NCBI GenBank assembly: GCA_001599595.1
Contig: BCHH01000008.1
Span: 1,702,046-1,766,045 of the forward strand
DNA length: 64,000 bases
From: Beverwykella pulmonaria
Taxonomy: Eukaryota > Ascomycota > Dothideomycetes > Pleosporales > Melanommataceae
Direction: 5' to 3'
Program-made: the position numbers and the translations under genes
Shown: piece by piece, positions 20,703 through 31,579 of the stretch
Numbering within the stretch: the stretch's first letter is position 1
Layout of the letters: the number at the start of each line of letters is the position of its first letter
The notes under the pieces: model-generated
Database searches by the model: none
Seen by the model: the letters and a program-made list of their open reading frames with translations, nothing else
Told to the model about the DNA's origin: nothing

Positions 20703-21764
20703 CTACAATGTACTCAAATCTAGGCGAGCAACTCGTCCCTTTGACCCAGACGCCCAACACACATTCTCGCTCACACAACCAACAGCTTCAAACGTCCCGT
20801 TGTCAAATCCATGCCAATTCTTACCACCATCGACAGTAATATCCGAGCCAGAAGGGCCAACAGCAATCGCGACAAGCTCTCGCCCCGGAATCCAAGAAGC
20901 ACCAGCCCGATATCCCCCAGGAAACCTCTCCGACTTCTTCCACGACACACCGCCATCCTGTGACCACGCCGCGTTATCCATATTCCCCGTGGGCTTGTTG
21001 AAATCCCCTCCTACAGCAATCCCATGCTTCGCATCGCGAAACCGCACCGAGAACACACCGGCGCCGGCCGGGTCTCCTGTGATTGAGCTATTCGACACCT
21101 CCCACCGATGCCCATCGTTGCTGCGGAAGATGCGTCCTGGATTCACGCCGCCCGAGGCAATGTACCACCGACCTGCAGCCGCCTCGATACAAGTCCCCGA
21201 CGCAGCGAAGCCGGCTTCCCCATCCAGCGCTTCGGGCATACCCGCAGAGTCGACAATAGCCCACGTCTCGCCACCACTCCACGTCTCGATTAATCTAAAC
21301 TTCCCATTCACGGGGTCGCTGAGAGCAAATCCATGTCTCGCATTCTCAAACGCCATGCAGTCGTAGAACGCACTTGGTTCTTCATTCATAAACGTGCGTT
21401 TCCAGCTCTTTCCCGCATCGTCGGTTAGATAAACGCGCGATAAATTGCCGCTGTCGATGGACATGATGACTGCGGTTTGCGAAGACCAGGCTTGGATGTC
21501 GCGGAATTGGAAATTCGCAGTATCCTCGGGGGCTAACGGGGGGGAAACATCGCTCCAGGTCGAGCCGCCGTCGAGAGTAAGAAGGACAGTGCCATTGGTC
21601 CCTGAGACCCAGACGGTGTGGCTGGAAACCGGGGAGAGGCCCCGAAATTGTTGCGTGCTGTGTGTTGGCTTGAGGGTCCAGGATAGATGGGGAGGTTGGG
21701 GTTTGGGATGGGCAGTTGTGAATGTCAAGAAGAGGAACAGCGCGAGAGTATTGAGTGATTTCAT
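20703..21764 (-). CDS. Secreted Asp-box (BNR/sialidase-like) beta-propeller protein
   Basis: A single exon of 353 codons. The frame is open further upstream, but the ATG at 21764 begins an ideal signal peptide (MKSLNTLALFLFLTFTTAHP). Five Asp-box motifs (S/T-x-D-x-G-x-x-W) are visible: TLDGGSTWSDV, TDDAGKSWKRT, SNDGHRWEVS, SQDGGVSWKKS and TVDGGKNWHGF. They mark the blades of a propeller related to BNR repeat / Ycf48-HCF136-like 'photosystem assembly-type' folds. No sialidase Arg triad is evident, so enzymatic activity is not claimed. The stop lies 216 bp from the stop of the DUF3176 gene; the two genes converge. Confidence 0.8.
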   Translation of the reverse strand: MKSLNTLALFLFLTFTTAHPKPQPPHLSWTLKPTHSTQQFRGLSPVSSHTVWVSGTNGTVLLTLDGGSTWSDVSPPLAPEDTANFQFRDIQAWSSQTAVIMSIDSGNLSRVYLTDDAGKSWKRTFMNEEPSAFYDCMAFENARHGFALSDPVNGKFRLIETWSGGETWAIVDSAGMPEALDGEAGFAASGTCIEAAAGRWYIASGGVNPGRIFRSNDGHRWEVSNSSITGDPAGAGVFSVRFRDAKHGIAVGGDFNKPTGNMDNAAWSQDGGVSWKKSERFPGGYRAGASWIPGRELVAIAVGPSGSDITVDGGKNWHGFDNGTFEAVGCVSENVCWASGSKGRVARLDLSTL

Positions 21765-22812
21765 GACTACAAGAGATTTTTGGGTGAGGAACGATTGATG
21801 CAGGTACGTTCTCAAGTTAACGTGACAAGTACCCCACCTTGGATATTGCACTGTGTAACCGTTTTGGGCAGGTGCAAATCCTACGGTATCGCGCAGACTA
21901 GAATACAGTTCATGTCGATCTGCATGCTCCTTAATGTTTTGCGACACATAGCCCTTGATCCTAGGGATTGCGTCTTCGTATATTCAAGGACAGTATAAGA
22001 ACAGTAGAGTATTTCGCGCTAAGAGACCCTGTAAGTTGAGTGGGTATACATACAACGCTAGGTATGAAGTATTATACGCGTACTAGCTGTTCTTTGGGCC
22101 ATAGGTCATTCATGCCTCTCAACCACTGGACCGACGCTCTTCTCTCCAAACCCTAGTTCATACGAACTTCTCTCGTTCATCCTCTAATTTTCCGGTGTTA
22201 GGTACTTGCCTCTTGCCAAACTCCGGTGGCATACAAAACAAAGTTTCCGGTGGTTGTGACGATCTCTTTTGCAGCTGTACCGACGCTTGAATGAATCAGT
22301 TTATAGAATGAGGCCCGAGTCAGCACGCAGGCAGTATGCTACCGGAGTTGACAAGACACAGTTCAAACCGAACTAATTGCCGCGGCATCTGGCCTCCGCA
22401 TCAGACCAAATATAAATCTTCCGCTCTGCATACACTAGCGTATTTAGCCGCAGAACCTCAACTACAGATATTTCGACGGCTATCTTAAGAATGTACTTCC
22501 ACCAATCGACGTTATTAGAACCCGTGGATCATTTCGAACAGCGGGAAATCTCCACTTTATCTCAGATGATCATCAATTTAAATCTCCCGGTGGGCGGTGC
22601 CTTCGAAGACGTGCGAACGTTTGCGGGGTCAGGTACCGGTCTTCCATGACGTCTTCCTGCTTTTTTTATGTGGAAACACCAGGGGTATTGCCTACCGTGG
22701 CCATGGCCCAGCTACATAAGAACTGCAGTAAACCAGCGATTCCTGGCTCAACAGAAGACAATTGGTCCCTCGCTTGCTTTGTGGACGACACCTCGCCTAG
22801 GAGGCTCCCAGC
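21765..22812. other. Divergent promoter region between Asp-box and GH51 genes
   Basis: 1,048 bp between two outward starts. No gene or repeat was recognised. The frames at 22646-22834 and 22668-22901 overlap the start of the arabinofuranosidase gene and are its shadows. Confidence 0.45.
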
Positions 22813-24903
22813 ATGGTTCTTCTCAGCGCTGTAGCCCTAGCAGGCTTACTAGCTGCCACGGCGGCTGCCGTCAATATCACCGTTCACGCTTCTGGCGGTA
22901 ATAAAACATCCCGCATGCCCTATGGACTCATGCACGAGGTTCGCCTTTCCACACCCTTACCTGCTCCCGCCATTTTCTAACCAACCCTAGGACATCAACA
23001 ACGCAGGAGACGGAGGAATATACGCGGAACTGATCAGAAACCGCGCTTTCCAAGGCAGCTCGCGCTACCCCGTATCACTCGATGGATGGACTTCTATCAA
23101 CGGCGCGGCACTGAGCATCAAGAACCTGTCCGACCCTCTATCCACTGCTCTACCACATTCCCTCAATGTCGCAGTCGGCAATGCAAAAGGAAATGGACGT
23201 ACTAGCGGTGTAATTGGGTTCAAGAACGACGGCTTCTGGGGGATCGACGTGCGCGTGCAAGAATACACTGGCTCTTTCTACGTGCGTGGTTCATACACCG
23301 GGGCTTTCACCGCGACCCTATCCTCGGCTCTTACGAACGAGACGTTTGGATCTGTCAGCATACCGAGTAAAAGTCGAAAGGACGAATGGGTTCAACATGA
23401 ATTCACGCTGGCACCTAAGAAGTCCGCAACGAACTCCAACAACACATTCACGTTGACGTTTGAAAGCAAGGGAGTGCAAGGGGACAGTCTGGATTTCAAT
23501 GTCATCAGTTTATTTCCCCCGACATACAAGGGGAGGAAGCACGGGCTGAGGGTGGATATTGCGGAGGCTTTTAAGGCGCTGAATCCGAAGTTCCTTCGCT
23601 TCCCTGGTGGCAATGCGCTTGAGGGACCCGATCTTGCTAATCTGTGGAAGTGGAATGAGACGATTGGCGAGTTGAAGGACAGGCCGGGACGGCCGGGTGT
23701 TTGGGGTTATCAGACTTCTGATGGGTTGGGGTTAGTGGAGTATTTGCATTGGTGTGATGATATGGAATTAGAGCCTAGTAAGTCGACTGATTTCTATCCC
23801 TTCTCAGGTCCCCAAAGTCAGCTAAATCATATAACTCAGTCCTCGCTGTCTGGTCTGGCCTCGCTCTCGACGGCGGCTTCATCAACGAATCCTCCCTCCA
23901 ATCCTGGATCGACGACGCCCTCGCCGAAATCGAATTCGTCCGCGGCGACGCCTCAACCCCCAACGGCGCTCTACGCGCCTCTCTCGGATACCCCTCGCCC
24001 TGGAAACTCAACTACGTCGAAATCGGCAACGAAGACTGGCTCGCCGGCGCACCCGCAGGCTACGACTCGTACAAGCAGTACCGCTTCCCTTTATTCAAAG
24101 CAGCAATCGAGAACAAGTACCCCGACATTCAAATCATCGCCTCGCCCTCCGTCTTCGATAACATGACGATCGCGGCCCCGGCAGCAGGGGACTACCATCC
24201 CTACCGCCAGCCCAACAACTACTACGCCGAGTTTGCCAAATTCGACGCCTTAGGCCCAGACAACCTAACACTGGTCGGTGAATTCGCGGCCGTGCATCCC
24301 AACGGCGGGAAAGACTGGGACGGCCCGCTGCAACCGTTTCCTTGGTGGATTGGCAGCGTCGGAGAAGCAATATTCATGATTGCTACTGAGCGCGCTGGCG
24401 ATCGTATTATTGGAGCGACATACGCGCCGATTTTGAGGAATATGAATAGGTGGCAGTGGAGCGTGTGTATGATTGAGTTTGAGGCTGATAATTCAAAGAC
24501 GACACTTTCGACGTCGTATCATGTGTTCAAGCTCATTTCGACGAGTCCGATAACGGAGAACTTTGCAACGACACCGGCAACAAATACGTCTTCCTTGTTC
24601 TTTGTAGCGGGGAGGAATGAAGATACCGGCGCACATATCTTCAAGGCTGCAAACTACAATACTACAAATCATGAGGACACGCCTGTCAGAGTGGGATTTG
24701 AGGGCGTGGAGCAGGGGGCGAAAGCGAAGTTGACGCTGTTAACTGGCACTGACGGACCGCTTGGGTACAATGACCCAAAGACGGGAAACAATGTCGTTAA
24801 TGAAACAAAGGAGGTGCTGGTAGCTGGCAAAGAGGGTGTCTTTGAGTGGGTAATGCCTGAGTTGAGTGTTGCAGTCTTAGAAGTTGGTGCGGAGGAGGGA
24901 TGA
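22813..24903 (+). CDS. Secreted alpha-L-arabinofuranosidase, GH51
   Basis: Three exons, 22813-22938, 22991-23777 and 23840-24903, encode 658 residues, typical of fungal GH51. The enzyme removes arabinofuranosyl side chains from arabinoxylan and pectin outside the cell. Residues 1-19 are a signal peptide. DINNAGDGGIYAELIRNRAFQ (about 43-63) is the strongly conserved GH51 opening, and RFPGGNALEG lies near 224. YVEIGNEDW places the acid/base at Glu327. LVGEFAAVH gives the nucleophile at Glu410. Several Asn-glycosylation sites are present. Introns are GTTCGC...TAG and GTAAGT...CAG, phases 0 and 1. The first intron has an atypical GTTCGC donor, but the joined reading MHE-DINNAG is exactly the family sequence. 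Confidence 0.93.
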
Positions 24904-26280
24904 GATTGGGTGGCATCGGTGAGACAGGATAGTGTTGTGGAAATGGTAGAATAATACGAGATTGCTCTAAAGTAAGGAGCTGAGAGGACTTGAGATAAGA
25001 TTCGGGGCATAGAACTGATTTTTAAGAGCTGAATCCAGTGATGTTGTAGCAGCTCTTCCCACCTTTGGCAATCCTTTCCCAGTGGTGGAAAGTTATACGT
25101 CATGATTACATCTACATCATAGCCTGCGCGAGTTCTACTCTAGCATCAGCATTGTCTCTCCTATTTTCAATCCTGGAGACCGAACGGCTACTGAGCCATT
25201 CTCCACCGTCGACCACTCCTCTCCACACAGTGAAACAAACGGTCTTAGAACGCATAACAAAATCGCGTTCCTCTCATATCCGTCCCTCTTCCTCCTAACC
25301 CATCACCATCACCGAAGCATACCCGAAATGAAGTACCCTCACCCAGAACTCAGCCTCAACCGGCAGTTAAGGTGTCGTCACCTGGGCACGAAACGCCTGA
25401 ACTTACCCGCGGCCCGACGAATAATCCGCGTTCCAGCGACTTGGAGAACAGGGTTCTCAGGTTCGATGCATTGCAGATGATCGCTGCGAGTGATCTGCTC
25501 TTGTCGTCAGCTCGTGAACGCGTTTCCCTTTCCGTTAGACCACCCTCCTCGGTCTGCTCGCCTTGATCGCGACACTTTGAGTGCAAGACCTATTCGCCTC
25601 CAGAATCATACCATCACCAACCTTTCACCATCCATCTATGCACCCCAGCCCAACATCTAACACTCTGCAACCCCTCCTCCACCACCACGCGCCGGCTGAT
25701 CCCGGCATAACTAGCGATCCTGACGCCGCGCACCAGTTTAGCATTTATTGCCGGCGGGAGGTCGACCCAAGACATCTTGCTTCTGGAAGGATGGCGCTGA
25801 TTTCGCGGTTTTGCATTGCAGAGGCTGTGGTGGGCGTGAAACATTGGTGCAGGGATGTGGTTAGGTGGGTGGATTCGCGACCCTGACCGGCGGCGTCGCA
25901 GACGGGATTACGTCTTATGCGCGTGTGGAGGGGCTAAATTGGGAACGAACGTAGAGGTAGCGTGATCGTAATGGGTGGGTGAGGGCAGTTTGGGTATTTG
26001 AGAGGGCGACCCCTAGATACTTTGAGCGCGAGGTTGCGTGTCGTCTTTCGTTTTTCTCGTCGTCTGAGATGCAAGTATTCTGCGCACAGTAACTGCAGCT
26101 GTGTTACGCATATACATCTATTTATATCCTATATTTTTCCTTTTTCGGCTGCTACTTTGCACGCACCAATTCTATCATTCCTACCCGCTCTTACACAGTC
26201 GAGTTTCGTATATGCTGAAAGGAATTCACACTCACTCCTCACTCGACGGGCGCATATACTCCCTTCCCAACATCTCCACA
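24904..26280. other. Intergenic with unsupported open frames
   Basis: Plus-strand frames at 25065-25298, about 25256-25566 and 25581-25886 are open but have no domain or consistent splice pattern. The middle one reads like a low-complexity regulatory protein (SSPGHETPELTRGPTNN...) yet lacks an in-frame ATG. They could be exons of an unrecognised gene. The last 200 bp are the promoter and 5' UTR of the next gene, which is T/C-rich. Confidence 0.3.
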
Positions 26281-27420
26281 ATGGCCGAACTAGCCAATGC
26301 ACTCGCTTTCGCTGCGTATGACCACGAGTCCACACTCTACACGACCAACATATCCTCGAGTCCAACGCATCAACGAGATGTGAAGTCCGAGAAGAATGAG
26401 CCCAACCCCCGCGACCGCGACTCCGGTGTCTTCCTTTCTGATACTGAGGACGCGCTCCCTCCTCAGTCTACACCTCCATCGTCGCGCCCAACCTCCATCT
26501 CTTTAACGCGCACTGGATCCACGACTTCCACTACTCCCACTCGCACAGACTCGACAGCGCGCCGTCTCCGCCGCCCCGCCGAGCTCAACCTCTCCTCCTC
26601 TGCCGCACCAGCGTCGAAGCCCAAATCTGAGCTCGAGCTACGCTACGACCTGATCCGAAACTCCCAGACACAGTCCAAAGCTGCGCTGAAGTCGCCAACC
26701 CAACTTTTGAAAGACCGATTGAACCTCACGCCCCGAAAGGACAAGCATGACAGAGTGCGAGTCTTCACACCTCCGCAGCCTATGCTGAACGGGTGCATAC
26801 TCCCGGGCCCAGCGGCACAGATGGCTGCGTTCACGGGATCGAATGTTAGAGCGAGGACGGAGAAAGAGGGTAGGCCGGCGTGGTGGTGTAAGTTTGATAG
26901 ATTGGTTGTATTCGATGGAGTGGAAGAGAATGCGTCTGGAAACAGCGAGGAGCATGGCGGCATGAAGTTCCGCACTCGAAGCTCAAAGGGCCTTTCGATC
27001 GCGAGAAGGCGTGGCGACAGCGAGGCGATTATCATTCCGCTAGACTGCACGCACTGCCAAGAGATGCTGAATAGGAGTGAATGGAAATATGACGTGCAGG
27101 TTTGCAAGCGTGGGGTTTGCTGGGATTGTAGGGAGCGGTGTCGGTGGGAGGTTGAGAATCCGAGAGAGAGGAACGAAGCCGAGAATTCGCTTGAAAAGGT
27201 GGCAGATGCAGAAAAGAACTTGCCTAAGACTGAAGACCAAATTGAAGGGAATAGAGAACGAGCAGATAGCGTGCTGGAGGAAGGACAGCTGCACGAGGCA
27301 GAGTTGATGGCGAAAGTGGGCATTGAGGTAGGCCCGAGGAGTCCTACCGAAGCAATGAGCGGGATTGAGGAGATATTGGAGACGAAGGTCGACGTGAGAG
27401 CTGGCAATAAAATACAATGA
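26281..27420 (+). CDS. Conserved-looking protein of unknown function with CxxC motifs
   Basis: A single exon of 379 codons from the ATG at 26281, which has the good context CACAATGGCC; the frame is open upstream but lacks supporting features. Residues 1-125 are Ser/Thr/Pro/Arg-rich and disordered. Residues about 125-200 are more ordered (LLKDRLNLTPRKDKHDRVRV..., WWCKFDRLVVFDG). Around 260-295 is a cysteine cluster (LDCTHCQEML ... VCKRGVCWDCRERCRW), perhaps a small zinc site. The C-terminal 90 residues are acidic, rich in Glu/Lys and probably coiled coil. I do not recognise the family. A nuclear or chromatin role would be a guess. Confidence 0.65.
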   Translation: MAELANALAFAAYDHESTLYTTNISSSPTHQRDVKSEKNEPNPRDRDSGVFLSDTEDALPPQSTPPSSRPTSISLTRTGSTTSTTPTRTDSTARRLRRPAELNLSSSAAPASKPKSELELRYDLIRNSQTQSKAALKSPTQLLKDRLNLTPRKDKHDRVRVFTPPQPMLNGCILPGPAAQMAAFTGSNVRARTEKEGRPAWWCKFDRLVVFDGVEENASGNSEEHGGMKFRTRSSKGLSIARRRGDSEAIIIPLDCTHCQEMLNRSEWKYDVQVCKRGVCWDCRERCRWEVENPRERNEAENSLEKVADAEKNLPKTEDQIEGNRERADSVLEEGQLHEAELMAKVGIEVGPRSPTEAMSGIEEILETKVDVRAGNKIQ

Positions 27421-27690
27421 CGAGAGAAGGGATAAGGTGAGAACTCGAGAAAACCTCTGGTAGGCATTTGTGGGTCCTTCTTGTATATACCAAATTTCTA
27501 GGCTGCTCTTTTTTTTCTTTCTAAGAATACACCAAGTCTGGAACGCCATGCTGAAAATTGCCCAATGTGCTCTTCATAGATCGATTGTTGATCTTCTGAT
27601 TGATTTTAGATATAAACTTGCCAGCGATACTTCCATATGCAAGGTAAGCGGACCCCATTTATTGTTTGGAGACAGTGACGTACAACTCGC

Positions 27691-28596
27691 CTAATCCAAA
27701 TCCATGGCGTCGTCCATGTACTCGATCGGCACGTCGTCCATTTCCATTATCTCGTAGTCTCTAGGTTCAAAGTCTCTGCTGTTACTGAAGTTGGTGCTGC
27801 TGGGAGCTGTGTCGGCGCGATTACGCACTACACCGTGAGCGTGTTCGCATCCAGCCAGAAGAGTCATAAGCATCATATTCAAATTCAGGTCCTCAAGCTT
27901 GATATTCACCTTGGTTGCTTCTTTTTCGGAGACCCATTTCTGCGCAGAGACTTTCTCATCGGCGTCTTTCCAGCGATTACGATAGTCTTTCGCAAGACCG
28001 AGCTGAATTCGAACGTCCTGATTTCCGAACGAGGCATGTAAAGGACAAGTGTCTGAGTCTAGAGCTTCTAAAAGGTTTGCATGGAAAGCGTGAGATGCTT
28101 CCGGGTGAGTCCTTTGGAGGTCCGGGTTCGTAATATATCGCAGGGCATTGAAGTTAGTCCGAGGAGCATTACCGGAAACAGAGACACCGAAGATGGAGAG
28201 ACAGAGTTCGATGTAGCGTTCGAGCAAGGTGTAGAACTCGAAGAAGTCAACCTTGAACATAGATTCCGCTTGCTTCTTCTAGTTGTTAATCGCCTTCGTG
28301 GGCTTATGAGGGGTCATTGCGTGGGGGCTGGCACTCACACTCTCCATGCCTAGCACAAATGGATAACGCGTCTGTCCGCGCCTGTCAAGGAAGCCATTGG
28401 GGTCTGCTTCTGCATGTAGGATCTCGATGGCCCTGAAATATGATGCAGCCAAGGATTCGGCTTTCCATCGAAGTCTACCTAGCAAACGCGTAGCCTTATC
28501 CTTCTCTTTCTTGAGTCGCTCGGCTCTAGAGACGGCCAGACTCTCGGCTGGAGTCCGAGGCGCGTATTTCGATGCTCCTAGGCGTTTGGAATCCAT
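27691..28596 (-). CDS. Conserved fungal protein of unknown function, helical
   Basis: Two exons, 28596-28339 and 28278-27691 (GTGAGT...TAG, phase 0), encode 281 residues. The N-terminus is basic and helical (SRAERLKKEKDKATRLLGRL). The central block FKVDFFEFYTLLERYIELCLSIFGV, followed by a His/Leu-rich helix, looks like a folded helical domain. The C-terminus is acidic (MEMDDVPIEYMDDAMDLD). No enzyme motif, signal peptide or membrane span is visible. The ATG at 28596 is the first in frame (a GTG lies six bases upstream). The gene converges with the one ending at 27420 and diverges from 28969. Confidence 0.65.
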
Positions 28597-28968
28597 ATTC
28601 ACGGTGTTTGGGTTGAATTTGTCGCGTGTCGAGTTGGGAGGTGGTGATGGTGGGGTTTTGACTCAGAGCGTAGACGCGGTTTATGAGAGCAAGGTGCAGA
28701 ACGAGAAGGGTATAAATATAACGATAGGGATTTTATCATGGCTGGGATGGAGCAGGTGCAAAAGCGCAGCGATAAAATTACTGGTCGTTGTGTTGCTCGC
28801 TCTGACCGATGAAAAGGTGGACTCATGTGCAGTGCACGCCAAGGTCTTAACCCGTTTCGTCTAGCTGACCTCATGTCAACCGTACCCTATCTTTCACCGT
28901 TTCACCAATAATACAACTACCTTCGCCCTCCATTGGCTGCAACTCAGGTATACTGCAACTGCGATATC
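28597..28968. promoter_or_regulatory. Divergent promoter between two conserved genes
   Basis: 372 bp between outward-facing starts. No repeat or gene was found. An ATAAATATAAC stretch near 28712 could be a TATA-like element for the minus-strand gene. Confidence 0.35.
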
Positions 28969-29952
28969 ATGAAGTCTGTCTTGAGCATCCGAACTCGTCC
29001 TACGCCTTCTACCTCTCCATCTTCGGACTCCACAGCGGACTCAACGACTAGCTCTGTCGAACAGGAACCGGCGCAAAAGCATAAGGTCTACGTCAGGAAA
29101 TTAACGACTCACACATCTCCGCCCAAGAGCCCACAGGCCGCCTTTCTTGGTTTACCGGCCGAATTACGTCTGCGCATCTACGAGTACGGATTTCACTCAA
29201 CAATGATTCACGTCCACCATTACGAGGCTCAGAACGGTCCTGATGGGGCAGAAATTATGCCTTCCCGCTTTACCTGGACTCCCTGCCGGGCAACAAATCC
29301 AAGATGCCTACTGCTTTGTGCAAACCCCAAGTGGTCTGGGCTCTGCAAAGAAGCGGATCGGTGCGCCGCCAATGCCAACTCCCCACTGGAACCAATAGGT
29401 TTCCTTGCTCTTATGCAGACCTGCAAATTCATCTGCCAGGAAGCCAAAGAGTCGCTTCTCGAGGAAGGTGTCATCTCCATACATCCTCAACATCTTGAAG
29501 CTTGGCTTGACCGACTTTCGCAGCGGCAGATCCAGAAATTGCGAAGAATCAATCTTGCCTGTGCAGACCAAGATCTTCCCATTCTCCGGGAGCTCTGTAA
29601 GCGTGTCCCGAACCTTAGAGGCATCGCATTCCAGGGTCCAACCAACATATGGAGAATGCCATATGCTGGAGGTCGCGGTGAAATTCTGAAGTCTCAATGG
29701 CGCAATATTAAGGTAGCAAAATGGATGCAGGAACTACCGTGTCAGATTACCCTTGTTATAGAAGCATACACTTGGCAAAAGCGGCGAAATAACGCCGTGA
29801 AAGAAGAGCAAACTCGATGGACAGTCACTCGGAGACGCGAGAACGCCAACGAATTTCCAGTCGAAGTTTACAGATCGTATCCGGTCGAGTGGAAGTGGAG
29901 CGCCCCGTGGCGAGCATGTTGGCTCGAGAAGGAAGTGAGAGCCTGGTCTTGA
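28969..29952 (+). CDS. DUF7730-like (F-box-like 'LPAELRLRIYEY') fungal protein
   Basis: A single exon of 327 codons from the ATG at 28969; a TTG at 28933 extends the frame but is not a likely start. Residues 1-55 are Ser/Thr-rich and disordered. FLGLPAELRLRIYEYGF at about 62-78 is the hallmark opening of the large DUF7730-type fungal family, which has an F-box-like helix. It is followed by a cysteine-rich middle, an LMQTCKFICQEAKESLLEEG segment and helical repeats to the end. The function of these proteins is unknown; a substrate-adaptor role is sometimes suggested from the F-box-like start. Confidence 0.72.
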   Translation: MKSVLSIRTRPTPSTSPSSDSTADSTTSSVEQEPAQKHKVYVRKLTTHTSPPKSPQAAFLGLPAELRLRIYEYGFHSTMIHVHHYEAQNGPDGAEIMPSRFTWTPCRATNPRCLLLCANPKWSGLCKEADRCAANANSPLEPIGFLALMQTCKFICQEAKESLLEEGVISIHPQHLEAWLDRLSQRQIQKLRRINLACADQDLPILRELCKRVPNLRGIAFQGPTNIWRMPYAGGRGEILKSQWRNIKVAKWMQELPCQITLVIEAYTWQKRRNNAVKEEQTRWTVTRRRENANEFPVEVYRSYPVEWKWSAPWRACWLEKEVRAWS

Positions 29953-30689
29953 GACGAGTGGGATGAGAGCCTTTTCGCAAACTCGCCGCAGAAGAGGGCT
30001 ATAGCAAATCCTGAATGAAAATGGAAACATATTTGAAATACACAAGAAACAGTCTAGAATGCATTCTATTGTTGCAAAGTAAAACCTGCTTCTATCCACC
30101 TACCCGCACATAGGTTCATTCCAACGGGTCCAATATCGCTTCCGACACAATTCGCGTCAGGGAATTAGCCTAGCGAATTTCTACGGCCATCGATTCTCAA
30201 TAATGCATCTAAATATATGTCCAAATATTTTACCTTGACTAGGATCTCCCTCAAGTGTAATAAAACATAACGATCGCCATAAACTGAAGGAGAGTTTGGA
30301 GAATACTTGATACGAGTGATGCTACGGCGAGAGACTTAACATCTATACCCACACTAAGTCAGCATTGCCTACCTGGCCAGCTTGTGGAAAGAATATATCA
30401 CTCACCTTAATCCGAGGATTCGCTGGCCATATCTTTAGCGGGAGGTGTAAATGTATCACAATTTGATAAAGTGCGATTCTAAAAAGACTTACCGCATTGA
30501 GGTTAGACGTATGCCAATCCTCCAAAAGTTTGTATCTCTCATCTGCTGCCGTCCACATTTCTCGCCCCAGATAAATCTCAAAACATCACCATCTTCACAC
30601 CGCACTTTAAATACGCCGAGGGGCCCATTCCCGATGAGTGAACACTTAACAATTAGGCCAGTCCTCTCGTATCTAGCTCCACCTAGGAA

Positions 30690-30839
30690 TCATATGGCGA
30701 TATTGTCGGCGAGAGTGCTCTTTCCGACTGGGTAGATGTTGATGTTGAAGATCTGGGTGCTGTGGTTATTGGGCTCCAGGTTGTCGAATTCGATGGCTTT
30801 GACGCGGCATTTCTCGGATGTGGACATGAGTGTTGCCAT
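30690..30839 (-). CDS. Possible small protein or gene fragment (49 aa)
   Basis: An ATG at 30839 opens 49 codons reading MATLMSTSEKCRVKAIEFDN and, further on, IYPVGKSTLADNIAI. The codon use and amphipathic pattern look more protein-like than neighbouring frames, and the frame stays open upstream of the ATG. No family is recognised. It may be the last exon of a lost gene. Confidence 0.25.
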   Translation of the reverse strand: MATLMSTSEKCRVKAIEFDNLEPNNHSTQIFNINIYPVGKSTLADNIAI

Positions 30840-31111
30840 AGGTGCGATGCTGGAAGATGTTTGGGTTGGGTCAATGTTGACATTGGAAGAGGTTAGTGAT
30901 TGAGATATCTTGGAAGGTCTGATGATGCGTGTTAGGCAGTGATGCCAACAATCAAGTTAGCTTGTGTTGGTTTCACAGGGCTATTGCAATAGCAATGGGG
31001 GTTCTCAAAGGTGGTAATAAATCGTTGTGTCTTTCTATCTTGAAGCGGTGCAGCAGAGGGAATACCATCCACCTCACCGTCGCGTGCACTAGCCGAGTAT
31101 GGCTAGTGCCC

Positions 31112-31195
31112 CACGTGTCCACACGTGATTGGTACCTCCACACGTGATCCATACATTCCACGTGATCTACACGTGATCTACACATCAACACGTGA
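31112..31195. promoter_or_regulatory. Cluster of six CACGTG E-box palindromes
   Basis: Six CACGTG sites occur within 84 bp (about 31112, 31123, 31141, 31158, 31170, 31188). Five are followed by AT, giving CACGTGAT. In fungi this core is bound by bHLH factors such as Cbf1/Pho4-type proteins. No gene start lies close by; the nearest downstream coding remnant is a broken transposase. It may instead be a short tandem-repeat array that happens to contain the core. Confidence 0.5.
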
Positions 31196-31579
31196 TTCCC
31201 ACGTTCTATATACTCCCAACAGCTTGAATGACTTGATTGACTTGCTTGCAAACATGCAATTCAATCAATCCAAGCGTCCATATAATAATTTGGTAGCCAA
31301 GTCAAGCTAAGAGAGAAGATTTGATTGACTTGATTGACTTGCTTGAAGTTCCAGCCAATAGCTATAGTACTGTAGGTATTGTAAGAGTCAAAATAGATGA
31401 GGCTGGAGACTTTGCAGCGGCAACGATCTAACAATAGATTTTTAGTGTTGATGCCAGCTGAGTTAGCGCAAATATCAACTTCCTATACAACTGCGGTGTC
31501 CTACCCACTTTCAACTACATTTGAATCCACCCATCTACCCTCTTTTAGTGTTGCAATCTCCTATTCTTCTTATTGTTAT

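Larger units (their letters stand above)
29953..31450. other. Intergenic, start of accessory region
   Basis: Contains a possible 49-codon gene or fragment (30839-30690) and a CACGTG cluster, both listed separately. From about 31225 to 31350 the sequence has repeated TTGATTGACTTGCTTG words, probably part of the hAT-related element to the right. Otherwise no gene was seen. Confidence 0.4.
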
